From contig JAEEQB010000004.1 of NCBI GenBank assembly GCA_016285075.1, positions 1 to 64,000 on the forward strand: DNA of 64,000 nucleotides, in the 5' to 3' direction. The DNA comes from Prevotella sp. Lineage in GTDB: Bacteria > Bacteroidota > Bacteroidia > Bacteroidales > Bacteroidaceae. The notes under the pieces were generated by a model. That model was given only the letters and a program-made list of their open reading frames with translations, ran no database searches and was not told the DNA's origin. Positions 18,009 through 25,570 of the stretch are shown here, piece after piece; position 1 is the first letter of the stretch; every line of letters starts with the position of its first letter. The position numbers and the translations under genes are program-made.

Positions 18009-18586
18009 CAACTGAGCAACTAAGAACTGACATAGAAACGGCTTTGAACAGGAAACTTGTCACCCCAAAGGACTTTGACTTCCTGCGTGAACGTATTTTC
18101 GCAAGGTTGCACGTTCTTGTCAGCCGCACCACACTTATGAGAATCTGGGGTTATGTGAACGAGGGAGTAGAACCCAGCAACAGCACACTTCGCATACTCT
18201 CGCAGTTCTTAGGCTACCGTGACTGGGAGGCATATTGTCAGAATGCCCTGTTGCCCAAGGAGCAGCAGAGCAGCCCAGTAATGAGTAGGCGCCTGAGTGT
18301 GGCGAACGAACTGAGTCGTGGTGAGCGGCTGCGCCTGACGTGGCAGCCGCAGCGGGTTTGTGATGTGGAATATTTGGGTGAATTGACGTTCAGGGTTATT
18401 GCCTCAGAGAACACCCGTCTTCAGGTTGGCGACACGTTCCAGTGCAGTCTCATCGTAGAGGGTGAACCGCTGTACCTTGACAACCTACGGCAAGGAAACC
18501 TTCCACCTATTGCTTATGTCTGCGGCAAGAAGACGGGCGTTTGGCTTGATAAAGACATAGATGATTCTTGTCGGCAAAAGGAATAA
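18005..18586 (+). CDS. Putative regulatory protein paired with the kinase
   Basis: A 193-residue protein translated from an ATGA overlap with the kinase gene. Residues 1-85 look like a helical, helix-turn-helix-type unit. SRTTLMRIWGYV and STLRILSQFLGYRDWEAYC recall a domain often seen at the front of Prevotella regulatory and conflict-associated proteins. Residues 110-193 look beta-rich (LRLTWQPQRVCDVEYLGELTF), perhaps a small ligand- or protein-binding fold. No transmembrane segment is seen. Likely roles are kinase substrate, DNA-binding output or autoregulator. None of these can be settled from sequence. Confidence 0.7.
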   Translation: MTTEQLRTDIETALNRKLVTPKDFDFLRERIFARLHVLVSRTTLMRIWGYVNEGVEPSNSTLRILSQFLGYRDWEAYCQNALLPKEQQSSPVMSRRLSVANELSRGERLRLTWQPQRVCDVEYLGELTFRVIASENTRLQVGDTFQCSLIVEGEPLYLDNLRQGNLPPIAYVCGKKTGVWLDKDIDDSCRQKE

Positions 18587-18685
18587 AATGGAACGCTGTG
18601 ATATGCCTGTTTTATTCTATTATTGCACCTAAAACTAAAAAAACAGCTCACATTGTTGTAACTTTCAAAAAAAGTCCTATCTTTG
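18577..18685 (+). repeat. Duplicated promoter module, copy 1 (promoter of the AAA-ATPase gene)
   Basis: About 109 bases closely match 20535-20645. Shared blocks include GGAA(T/C)AAAATGGAAC, TATGCCTGTTTTAT, AACAGCTCACA and the closing promoter. In this copy GTTG (18655-18658) is followed by a 19-base spacer and TATCTTTG (18678-18685), with the ATG of the AAA-ATPase gene 41 bases further on. The module also covers the last bases of the preceding gene. Confidence 0.8.
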
Positions 18686-18726
18686 CATTCGCGAAGGCAG
18701 GTTGCGCCTCAACAAAAGAATATAGG

Positions 18727-20357
18727 ATGGTAAGTTCAAGTATAGGCAATATAAATAAGCGTAAGTATCCCGTTGGCATACAAAGTTTTGAGAGCATTCG
18801 CACGGGAGGTTATGTCTACATAGACAAGACTCCTCTGCTCTACAAAATGATTACTGAAGGGAAGCCCTATTTCCTCAGCCGTCCGCGACGCTTCGGCAAG
18901 TCGCTGATGGTGGACACGTTGGCATGTATCTTCGAGGGTCGACGTGAATTATTCGAGGCTTTCACAACTGAGGATGGCACGGAGCAGCCTCAGCTATTCA
19001 TTGCCACCACTAACTGGAAGTGGGAAAAACATCCCGTGTTGCGTTTCGACTTCAGCGCTGGCGATTTGGAGAGCATCGAGCAGTTAGACGCCCTCATCGA
19101 CTACATGCTGGGAGAATATGAAAAAAATATGGCATCACTCCAGCCAGGACTGATGCTAATATCCGTTTTATAAATCTCATACGTGAGGCAGAGCGGCAGA
19201 CGGGGCAGAAGGTGGTAGTGCTCGTTGACGAGTACGACAACATGATGCTCCACAGCCTGGGAGATGCAGAAAAACAGAAAATCGTCCGTCAACGCTTCCA
19301 GAATCTCTTTGGACCGCTTGAAAGTGAAGATGTGCACCTACAGTTTGTGTTCATCACTGGCATCTCCAAATTCTCACAGATGGGAGTCTTTTCTAAGCTA
19401 AACCAGCTGGTCAATATATCAATGGTGCCTGTCTTTGATAATGTCTGTGGCATTAGTGAGGAAGAACTCGTCACCACCCTGCGAGCAGACATCGAGATGT
19501 TGGGACAAAAGAAAGGTCTGACATTTGAAGAGATGTTTGCTGTGCTGAAAGAGAACTACGACGGTTACCACTTCAGCGAGGCTATGACCGACATGTACAA
19601 TCCCTTCAGCCTCATCAAAGCATTTAGTTTCGAGAAGGTGGATGACTATTGGTTCAGTAGCGGTACCCCAGGAGCATTGATAGATATGCTGGTCCAGATG
19701 CCACCGATAGATCTTATAGACATTGATGGCAAGGAGTGTCAGTCATCAGACTTCGACTTGTCGTTCGATAGTTATAGTTCTCCACTCCCCATTCTCTATC
19801 AGAGCGGCTACCTGACTATTAAGCAGTACGATGCTGAGTTGGAAAGCTATACACTTGGGTTCCCCAATCTTGAGGTGCGCAAGGGATTTGCCGATTGCCT
19901 CTACCAATATGTGGAACATGGTAGGGCACAGGTCGATATGAACAAGAGCTCACTCTTCCTGGCCTACAAGCGATTCCGCCGTGATGGTGAGTTGGCCGAG
20001 TTCATAGAGGCCATCAAGACATTCTTTGCAGGAATCCCCTATCATATAGAGAAGGGCAATGGTAATGAACACTATTACCACGCTCTGCTCTACACGCTGC
20101 TGATGTCCTTTGGCGCCGACCTACGCTGCGAGGATGCCAGTGCTAAGGGACGCTCTGACATTACGTTGCTCATGCCCAAAGGGATTTATATTCTGGAACT
20201 GAAATATGATAGGCCAGTGCAAGATGCTCTTGACCAGATAGACCGCAATGGCTATGCTGACAAATACTGTCTCGACGGGAGACCCATCACCAAAGTTGGC
20301 ATTGTATTCTCAGAAAAGGAGCGTAACATTTCTGAATGGGAAGCAGTTGGAGTATAA
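18727..20357 (+). pseudogene. AAA-ATPase-like / PD-(D/E)XK nuclease family protein, split by a frameshift
   Basis: This family is abundant in Bacteroidota: an N-terminal AAA-like ATPase fused to a PD-(D/E)XK nuclease-like domain, about 520-540 residues. Starting at MVSSSIGNIN (18727), the first part shows the family opening YPVGIQSFESIRTGGY and a Walker A in RPRRFGKSL. The second part has Walker B in VVVLVDEYDN and the nuclease motif DITLLMPKG..ILELKYD. The frame breaks at a run of seven A (19121-19127). Re-reading one A there (a -1 shift) yields YGITPARTDANIRFINLIRE and rejoins the family sequence without loss. The gene is therefore a recent pseudogene, a homopolymer sequencing error, or a -1 frameshifting gene (slippery A-AAA-AAT). 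Its role is unknown; relatives are often called uncharacterised or defence-like. Confidence 0.8.
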
Positions 20358-20460
20358 AGAGTTGATAGAAATGTATATATTGTATAAGGTAATAATTGTC
20401 TTGAACTAATCCCCATAAGGAACAAAACAGGAACCCAGTGATATATATAATAATGTATAT

Positions 20461-20487
20461 GCCTGCATCTTTCGATGCGGGCTTTTT
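20461..20487 (+). terminator. Intrinsic terminator after the AAA-ATPase gene
   Basis: A stem GCCTGCATC/GATGCGGGC (20461-20481 with a TTTC loop) is followed by a T-rich run, TTTTTCTT. It lies about 100 bases after the stop codon. Confidence 0.75.
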
Positions 20488-20534
20488 CTTGCTTTATAGT
20501 CTGGCTCTTGAAATATTTGTTTTGAACTAATCCA

Positions 20535-20645
20535 AAAAGGAACAAAATGGAACACTGTGGTATGCCTGTTTTATACTAATTTTGCACCAAAAACAAAAAA
20601 AACAGCTCACAATGTTGCAACTTTCAAAAAAAATGCTTATCTTTG
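20535..20645 (+). repeat. Duplicated promoter module, copy 2 (promoter of the membrane-protein cluster)
   Basis: This is the counterpart of 18577-18685. It ends with GTTG (20614-20617), a 20-base spacer and TATCTTTG (20638-20645). A shorter, weaker third copy of its first part (TTGAACTAATCC...GGAACAAAA) lies at about 20401-20430. It drives transcription toward the CD225/DUF2752/TM2 genes. Confidence 0.75.
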
Positions 20646-21021
20646 CCTCGTCGTTTGTGAATAACATTCGACTACATCGAGGAGAGCGATTAAGCTTTGA
20701 CCCGTCAGTGAACCTGGAAAATTCAATTGTGTATGGGTGAGAAGTTTGAAAGCTGCTTCTCCTGCAGTAGCATATATACTGCTTGCTCCACTATGGAACC
20801 AGCTCACATATATACCTGCAGGTGTGAGCTGATTTCATTCTTACATACACAGGTATTCCAGGACCTTCTGACTAAGAATGTCGAGAAGGCTCACACCCTT
20901 TGTATTTATGTTCTTTCAATAATATATAGGGTTTATTCCGAAGTACACAGGATTATAAGCAGAACTATAAATAAGGAAGTAGCCGAAAATCCGCAGAAGA
21001 GTAGGCATTAATATTTTAAAA
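20646..21021 (+). promoter_or_regulatory. Long structured leader before the CD225 gene
   Basis: About 370 transcribed bases precede the first start codon. Hairpins seen by eye include GAGAAG/CTTCTC (about 20739-20763) and CAGCTCAC/GTGAGCTG (about 20809-20833). CCTCG and CGAGG near the 5' end (about 20646-20683) can also pair. A frame of 94 residues is open at 20727-21011, but its composition is not protein-like. The leader may be a cis-regulatory RNA. Confidence 0.4.
20982..21007 (+). repeat. 26-nt pre-start motif, copy 1
   Basis: GCCGAAAATCC-GCA-GAAGAGTAGGCA lies 14 bases before the ATG at 21022. The same motif, with TTT in place of GCA, precedes the ATG at 22506. Its ends GCC and GGC can pair. 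Confidence 0.75.
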
Positions 21022-21327
21022 ATGGATATACAAGAACAAGTTACTCAAGAACAGGCTCCAATGATGAAGCCAAACAATCACATGGCATTAGCAATTTTTA
21101 CAACTATATGTTGTTGTCTACCATTGGGAATTGTTGCAATCGTGAAAGCCAATACTGTAGATTCTCTGTATATAGCGAAGCAATATACTGCTGCAATTAT
21201 GGCCGCCAACGAAGCTAAGAAATGGAGTTATGTCGGAATATTCATTAGTTTAATTATATGGGTTATTTACATACTGTTTTTTGGTGGATTAGCTGCTATA
21301 GGCGGTTTAGCTTCATTTGCAAGTTAG
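21022..21327 (+). CDS. CD225/dispanin family small membrane protein
   Basis: A 101-residue protein with two hydrophobic helices (about 22-42 and 70-95). The sequence between them, PLGIVAIVKANTVDSLYIAK followed by a basic-polar stretch, is the signature of the CD225/dispanin family, whose animal members include the interferon-induced IFITM proteins. Bacterial members are small inner-membrane proteins of unknown function. The paired cysteines at the end of the first helix (TICCCLPLG) match the usual juxtamembrane cysteine site. It is the first gene of a cluster of small membrane proteins, and its stop codon lies one base before a candidate TTG start of the next gene. Confidence 0.85.
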   Translation: MDIQEQVTQEQAPMMKPNNHMALAIFTTICCCLPLGIVAIVKANTVDSLYIAKQYTAAIMAANEAKKWSYVGIFISLIIWVIYILFFGGLAAIGGLASFAS

Positions 21328-21328
21328 G

Positions 21329-21700
21329 TTGAAAAAACTGATACTGATAATGACCATTCTGTTGTTGGGTGTTTTTATCTTGTATAATATTAACCCTGCT
21401 CAGTATTGGTTTATGCCTAAATGTCCATTTAAGTTGATTACTGGACTTAGTTGTCCAGGATGTGGCATACAGCGAGCCATCCATGCTTTTGTACATGGTA
21501 GATTTGCTGAGGCTATCAGCTATAATTATTACCTTGCATATTCTGGACCTTATGCTTTGGCATTTGTTGTTGTATGGCTTATGCCAGATAATAATACTCG
21601 CGAAAGAATAAAAAAGGTTATAGAAAACAAGTATATTGTGGACTTTTACATTGTATCCTTTTCAATATGGTTTGTAGTCAGAAATATTTTAGATTTATAA
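21329..21700 (+). CDS. DUF2752 membrane protein
   Basis: A protein of about 120 residues with the DUF2752 signature CPFKLITGLSCPGCGIQRAI, two or three membrane helices, and a conserved CP-x-C-G cysteine pair. Starts are uncertain. TTG at 21317 overlaps the previous gene, TTG at 21329 follows its stop directly (given here), and the first ATG in frame is at 21350. All keep the core domain. DUF2752 proteins are common, uncharacterised small membrane proteins, often found next to TM2 or CD225 genes, as here. The next gene starts three bases after this stop. Confidence 0.85.
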   Translation: MKKLILIMTILLLGVFILYNINPAQYWFMPKCPFKLITGLSCPGCGIQRAIHAFVHGRFAEAISYNYYLAYSGPYALAFVVVWLMPDNNTRERIKKVIENKYIVDFYIVSFSIWFVVRNILDL

Positions 21701-21703
21701 ACG

Positions 21704-22036
21704 ATGGAAGTTAGTCAAGCAAATCAGATTATTGCTCTAAATGGCAATAAATTACCTATGGAATCAATAGAAATGGTACGGAATAAGCTGTTGACCATGG
21801 ATTACAGTGTGGCCTCTATTCGAATGGCTCAATTTAAGGATCCAACTCTTGCGCTTATTCTTTCAGTTCTTGTTGGTTCTCTGGGGGTTGACAGATTCTA
21901 TATTGGTGATGTCGGGTTGGGAGTTGGAAAACTCTTGACTTGTGGCGGTGCTTATATCTGGTGGTTGATAGATCTTTTTATGATACAAGATGCCACAAAG
22001 AGAAAAAACATGGAACTGTTCATGATGTTGGGATAA
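21704..22036 (+). CDS. TM2 domain membrane protein, first copy
   Basis: A 110-residue protein. Residues 1-45 are a polar helical N-terminal segment. Residues 46-105 are a TM2 domain: two hydrophobic helices joined by a short turn containing GVDRFYIGDVGLGVGKLL, the family's conserved D(R)FY.G..G.G..K motif. TM2 proteins are small membrane proteins with unknown roles in bacteria. A paralogue of the same length follows 50 bases downstream, with the same N-terminal plan (both end the segment with KM/TMD followed by S(V/M)..A) but clearly diverged sequence, so this duplication is older than the lipoprotein duplication next door. Confidence 0.9.
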   Translation: MEVSQANQIIALNGNKLPMESIEMVRNKLLTMDYSVASIRMAQFKDPTLALILSVLVGSLGVDRFYIGDVGLGVGKLLTCGGAYIWWLIDLFMIQDATKRKNMELFMMLG

Positions 22037-22086
22037 ATAATTAACACAAATATCAATCTCTAATTAATAACAAAATTCAAAGTATT

Positions 22087-22422
22087 ATGGAAAAAGCAAA
22101 AGTAGACCAGTTTATAATGGTCAATGCAGACAAGTTTCCTGATTATGCTCAGATGCAGATTCGTGAGAAACTTGAAAAAATGGACGAGGCAAGGGAAAGT
22201 ATGTTAATGGCTACATCGTGGAAAAGTCCGATGGTTACATTCTTGTTAGCGTTTTTTCTTGGAATCGTTGGAGCTGACCGCTTCTATATGGGGCAGATTG
22301 GATTAGGAATTGCGAAACTATTAACCTGTGGCGGAGTAGGAATATGGGCAATAGTTGATTGGTTCACTGCTTTTGGAAGAGCCAAGACACACAATCTGAA
22401 TTTGTTGATGATGAGATTTTAG
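22087..22422 (+). CDS. TM2 domain membrane protein, second copy
   Basis: A 111-residue paralogue of the preceding gene, with a polar N-terminal segment (1-45) and a TM2 domain (about 48-108) carrying GADRFYMGQIGLGIAKLL. Both copies keep the LTCGG turn before the second helix. The gene lies in the same direction as its neighbours but has a 50-base gap from the previous stop, so it is probably in the same transcript. Its stop is followed by an 80-base gap that contains the second copy of the 26-nt pre-start motif, ahead of the lipoprotein gene. Confidence 0.9.
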   Translation: MEKAKVDQFIMVNADKFPDYAQMQIREKLEKMDEARESMLMATSWKSPMVTFLLAFFLGIVGADRFYMGQIGLGIAKLLTCGGVGIWAIVDWFTAFGRAKTHNLNLLMMRF

Positions 22423-22462
22423 GTTTTAAATCGATATTAGTAAAAGATTAGATTAGGAGTAT

Positions 22463-22488
22463 GCCGAAAATCCTTTGAAGAGTAGGCA
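22463..22488 (+). repeat. 26-nt pre-start motif, copy 2
   Basis: GCCGAAAATCC-TTT-GAAGAGTAGGCA lies 17 bases before the ATG at 22506. It is nearly identical to 20982-21007. Confidence 0.75.
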
Positions 22489-22505
22489 AATTTAATTATT
22501 TATTT

Positions 22506-23381
22506 ATGAAAACATTTAAATTGTTTATGCTAGCCTTTATGGCTTTGTCTCTTTTTTCTTGTGGAGAGAAAAAGAGCGGAGATTCTATTGAAGTGTCAGT
22601 TGACAACACAACCATCGGCGGTAAGTTGTCGAGTTATTTCACCCTTGTAGACAAAACCTACAAATACAAGAAAGGTATTGTCGACGAAGTAAATGTGGAA
22701 CTGAAGTGTATTGAACCTCTACCTGAAAACCTGAAGGCCTATATCGCCGTTGAGGTTCTTGACGAAGATGGAAATGTTATTTCTGCAAGAAAAGCTGATG
22801 CATGGTCTTTCAGCGATTATGATGTTTTGCGTCAGGCTTCATCTGGTCAAACAGTTACAATTAAAATTGAAAATCATGAGAATGTGGGCGATGAGACTCC
22901 TGCTAAAATCCGATTGTCGTCAATTATTGAAGAGGATGATGAAAGCAAAAGTGAATCAAAAGATGAAAGTTCTGAAGTAGAAGAAGTGAAACCGTCTTTG
23001 GAGGTTATACTTCCTTCTTCTCTTAAAGGGAAAGTCGAGATTGCTTTTTGTGGAGAAGTTACAGAGAGTAGTTATGGTTACCCTGAAGTAGAAATCGGAT
23101 TCAAACTGCTTGAAACCGTAAATACTTCATCACTCGTTAGTTCGTATGGTCAAATGTGGATAGTGGGAGTTGGGCAAGATGAAAATGGACGTGATGTGAA
23201 AGAACTTCTCCCCAATTATGGTGAATGGCGTAGTGGAGATAGCGATGGTAAAGAGTTTAAGGAATTCCTTGAAAGCGAACCAGGTGAAACCATCAACCTA
23301 ACGTTTACGGGAGGCAAAGAAGGTGATGTTAGTGAAGGTATTGAGAAGGTAGCTAAGTTTAAACTTAAGATAACAAATTAA
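22506..23381 (+). CDS. Lipoprotein with duplicated N-terminal domain, first copy
   Basis: A 291-residue lipoprotein. The signal peptide ends at lipobox LFSC (Cys19), so the mature protein is probably anchored in a membrane, and the charged EKKSGD after the cysteine would allow export to the surface in Bacteroidota. Residues 24-142 are a beta-rich domain (EVSVDNTTIGGKLSSYFTLV onward) shared almost unchanged with the next gene. An acidic Ser/Glu linker (about 143-160) leads to a second beta-rich domain (about 163-291, starting PSLEVILPSSLKGKVEIAF), which recalls its own first domain in style. No enzymatic motif is seen. The family is unknown to me. Confidence 0.85.
   Translation: MKTFKLFMLAFMALSLFSCGEKKSGDSIEVSVDNTTIGGKLSSYFTLVDKTYKYKKGIVDEVNVELKCIEPLPENLKAYIAVEVLDEDGNVISARKADAWSFSDYDVLRQASSGQTVTIKIENHENVGDETPAKIRLSSIIEEDDESKSESKDESSEVEEVKPSLEVILPSSLKGKVEIAFCGEVTESSYGYPEVEIGFKLLETVNTSSLVSSYGQMWIVGVGQDENGRDVKELLPNYGEWRSGDSDGKEFKEFLESEPGETINLTFTGGKEGDVSEGIEKVAKFKLKITN
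22577..22937 (+). repeat. 361-bp near-identical coding repeat, copy 1
   Basis: This stretch matches 23581-23941 with about three differences counted by eye. It encodes the shared N-terminal lipoprotein domain. Sequence before and after the block is clearly diverged, which points to recent duplication or gene conversion of this domain alone. Confidence 0.9.
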
Positions 23382-23506
23382 CCATTTATCAGTATACCGC
23401 ATGCAATTAATAATATATTGTGTGCGGTATGCAGATTTTTCGTAGACTATTGAGAATTATTTTAGGGTGGTATCCAATAATTAATTGAAACAGTTGGTTG
23501 AAATAT

Positions 23507-24283
23507 ATGAGAGTATTTAAATTGTTGTTTATGTTAGCTTTTATGGCTTTGTACCTTTCTTCTTGTGGAGGGAAAAAGGGCGGAGATTCTTTTGAAGTGT
23601 CAGTTGACAACACAACCATCGGCGGTAAGTTGTCGAGTTATTTCACCCTTGTAGACAAAACCTACAAATACAAGAAAGGTATTGTCGACGAAGTAAATGT
23701 GGAACTGATGTGTATTGAACCTCTACCTGAAAACCTGAAGGCCTATATCGCCGTTGAGGTTCTTGACGAAGATGGAAATGTTATTTCTGCAAGAAAAGCT
23801 GATGCATGGTCTTTCAGCGATTATGATGTTTTGCGTCAGGCTTCATCTGGTCAAACAGTTACAATTAAAATTGAAAATCATGAGAATGTGGGCGATGAGA
23901 CTCCTGCTAAAATCCGATTGTCGTCAATTTTTGAAGAGGATAATGAGAGAAACGGAAGTGTTTCTTTGACCAGTGATGATAGTTCTTCTGATGACAATGA
24001 TGAGGAAGAGGTAGAAACTCCGATTTCTTCTTCTGATTCTGAGGATTGGGACGAACTTTTGGATTCTTATGAGGAATATGTAGATAAGTATATCTCTTAT
24101 TTGAAAAAAGCATCGAAAGGAGACATGGATGCTTTGAGTGAATATCCGGCCTTACTCGAAAAAGCACAGGAGTTCAGTGATAAAATGAAAAATGCACAAA
24201 ACAATATGTCTGCATCCCAGTGGGCGAAATACAATAAGATTACAATGAAATTGTTGGAAGCTGCGCAGAATATGAATGAATAG
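23507..24283 (+). CDS. Lipoprotein with duplicated N-terminal domain, second copy
   Basis: A 258-residue lipoprotein starting at MRVFKLLFML (23507). A TTG three codons earlier is less likely. The lipobox is LSSC, followed by GGKKGGD. The N-terminal domain is nearly identical to that of the preceding gene. A long acidic low-complexity linker rich in Ser, Asp and Glu follows, then a helical C-terminal domain of about 80 residues (DWDELLDSYEEYVDKYISYL to the end). That helical domain resembles a small helical domain I have seen in other Bacteroidota lipoproteins (DUF6591-like, tentative). The two genes thus offer the same exposed head with different tails. Confidence 0.85.
   Translation: MRVFKLLFMLAFMALYLSSCGGKKGGDSFEVSVDNTTIGGKLSSYFTLVDKTYKYKKGIVDEVNVELMCIEPLPENLKAYIAVEVLDEDGNVISARKADAWSFSDYDVLRQASSGQTVTIKIENHENVGDETPAKIRLSSIFEEDNERNGSVSLTSDDSSSDDNDEEEVETPISSSDSEDWDELLDSYEEYVDKYISYLKKASKGDMDALSEYPALLEKAQEFSDKMKNAQNNMSASQWAKYNKITMKLLEAAQNMNE
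23581..23941 (+). repeat. 361-bp near-identical coding repeat, copy 2
   Basis: Counterpart of 22577-22937, offset by 1004 bases. Differences seen are single bases (for example CTGAAG against CTGATG and ATTATTG against ATTTTTG). Confidence 0.9.
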
Positions 24284-24346
24284 TTGTTATAATGCATACC
24301 AAGGGTGTATAACTCTTGGTATGCAATCTCTTCACCTATTGTATGT

Positions 24347-24778
24347 ATGAGAATATATAGAAAGATTCTATTGTGTTCTTTTCTTATTTTGGGGATTTAT
24401 ACTTTTGCCCAAACAAAGAAATCTAACACTGGCGGATGGATAAAAGTCAGCGAAGATGAAATGGTAACTATATCCTATAATTCTAACATAGTAAATAATA
24501 AAAATGGGAACCATTTTGTCTGGGTGAAGGCTGTCTATCATACTCCAGAGTGGCAGAAGTATTTTTCTCGAATGATAGGTAGTAAGGTCCTTGTTGTGAC
24601 AACAAAGACAAAGGCAGAATATGATGAGATTTATAGTTTGGTGAGAGTACGACAAGTTATTTGCTATAGTAAAGCTGGGAAACAACTATATGATTCTGGT
24701 GATGATAGGTCTGCGGGATGGGGTTATGTTAATGCAAGTGACCCTGTTGGAATCGTTGGTGAGTATCTAGGGAGATAG
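24347..24778 (+). CDS. Secreted protein resembling surface-adhesin protein E
   Basis: A 143-residue protein starting at MRIYRKILLC (24347), with a signal peptide ending near TFAQ. An in-frame extension upstream to 24305 lacks signal character. The mature part has the layout of the surface-adhesin E domain: an opening GGWIKVSEDEMVTISYN, a strand with HFVWVKAVYHTP, a central VRVRQVICYSKAGKQLYDSG and a closing SDPVGIVGEYL. Proteins of this kind are exported and of unknown exact role in Bacteroidota. It lies 63 bases after the second lipoprotein and ends just before a strong terminator, so it is probably the last gene of the membrane-protein cluster. Confidence 0.75.
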   Translation: MRIYRKILLCSFLILGIYTFAQTKKSNTGGWIKVSEDEMVTISYNSNIVNNKNGNHFVWVKAVYHTPEWQKYFSRMIGSKVLVVTTKTKAEYDEIYSLVRVRQVICYSKAGKQLYDSGDDRSAGWGYVNASDPVGIVGEYLGR

Positions 24779-24812
24779 TTATGCTTTTAAATCTGTGTAA
24801 AACAAGATTGTG

Positions 24813-24839
24813 AGGCGGGCATATGTATTATGCCCGCCT
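24813..24839 (+). terminator. Intrinsic terminator of the membrane-protein cluster
   Basis: An 11-bp perfect stem AGGCGGGCATA/TATGCCCGCCT with a five-base loop, followed by ATTCTT. It lies 35 bases after the stop at 24778. Confidence 0.75.
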
Positions 24840-24911
24840 ATTCTTAATGTCAAAGGGAGGTGACACCTCCTTAATGTAATCTGAAATCGACCTATGGTAC
24901 AGATAAATAAA

Positions 24912-24938
24912 GTGTGTCAGGGGGTATTCCTGACACAC
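24912..24938 (-). terminator. Intrinsic terminator of the DUF5053 gene
   Basis: A 10-bp perfect stem GTGTGTCAGG/CCTGACACAC with a seven-base loop. On the minus strand it is followed by a T-rich ACTTTATTTAT, so it fits the convergent minus-strand gene. Confidence 0.75.
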
Positions 24939-24986
24939 AGCTTTCTGGGCTATAAGGTCCGTAGGTTGTGGCCTTGGAGATATCTT

Positions 24987-25424
24987 TCAGATTAGAACGA
25001 TAGAGGCAAGCTTCCTTCCAAGATCATTCAACGCCGACTGAAGTTGCAACACTTCTTCTTTGTTGAAGTGTGCTTCTTTTCCGTTTACTATGCTGCCGTT
25101 TAGTTGTTGAACTAACCATGAATATGATTTGCCGAAATAATTTTTTGCGATGTATGCAAAGGAAATGGCTTGGTCCAAGTCTCCCATCTTCTCGCGAATA
25201 CGGGTAGCGCGTAATTCTTCTATATCGCTGTCCAATGCCTTCAATACGTTTTCCAAATCAGCAATAACATTGTCACTATATTGCTGCTTTTCTGTATCCG
25301 ACATCTCTATTTGACTATGTTCACTGATTATTGCGTCTACCTCTTTTTCTGTGGTAGCCTTGCTGAGTTTAACCATCATCTGCTTAAACCTCGGTTCTGT
25401 CATGCAATCAATAATGTTGTTCAT
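24987..25424 (-). CDS. DUF5053 protein
   Basis: A 145-residue soluble, mostly helical protein. The C-terminal half contains the DUF5053 pattern: AKNYFGKSYSWLVQQLNG, then FNKEEVLQLQSALNDLGRKL. In many family members this portion looks like a helix-turn-helix-type fold, and the genes are frequent in Bacteroidales mobile or accessory regions. The upstream half is a helical, acidic segment (about 30-85). Starts at MNNII (25424) or MTEPRF (seven residues later) are both possible. A hairpin with T-rich tail lies downstream. The function is unknown. The location beside repeats and fragments fits an accessory gene. Confidence 0.75.
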   Translation of the reverse strand: MNNIIDCMTEPRFKQMMVKLSKATTEKEVDAIISEHSQIEMSDTEKQQYSDNVIADLENVLKALDSDIEELRATRIREKMGDLDQAISFAYIAKNYFGKSYSWLVQQLNGSIVNGKEAHFNKEEVLQLQSALNDLGRKLASIVLI

Positions 25425-25460
25425 CTTTTTTGTCTTTAATGGAACCCGTGAGTATCTGTA

Positions 25461-25556
25461 TTAAACTTTATTCTCAAAATCTTCATCTTCCAGATAGTCT
25501 AAAAGCCATTTTTGTATTTCAAGTTTCCTGTCTAACAACTTGTCAATTATAGGCAT
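25461..25556 (-). pseudogene. Short fragment of a helical protein
   Basis: A 31-residue frame, MPIIDKLLDRKLEIQKWLLD and onward, ending EDFENKV, immediately upstream of the DUF5053 gene. It has plausible protein composition but is very short, and it lies 15 bases from the second 95-bp repeat copy. It may be the N-terminal remainder of a longer gene or a small real gene co-transcribed with DUF5053. The evidence is compositional only. Confidence 0.3.
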
Positions 25557-25570
25557 CTTTCTCCATTCTG

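Noticed and set aside
20727..21011. 94-residue frame in the leader of the CD225 gene
   Set aside because: Cys/Ser/His-rich composition, no family, and it overlaps hairpins and the 26-nt motif.
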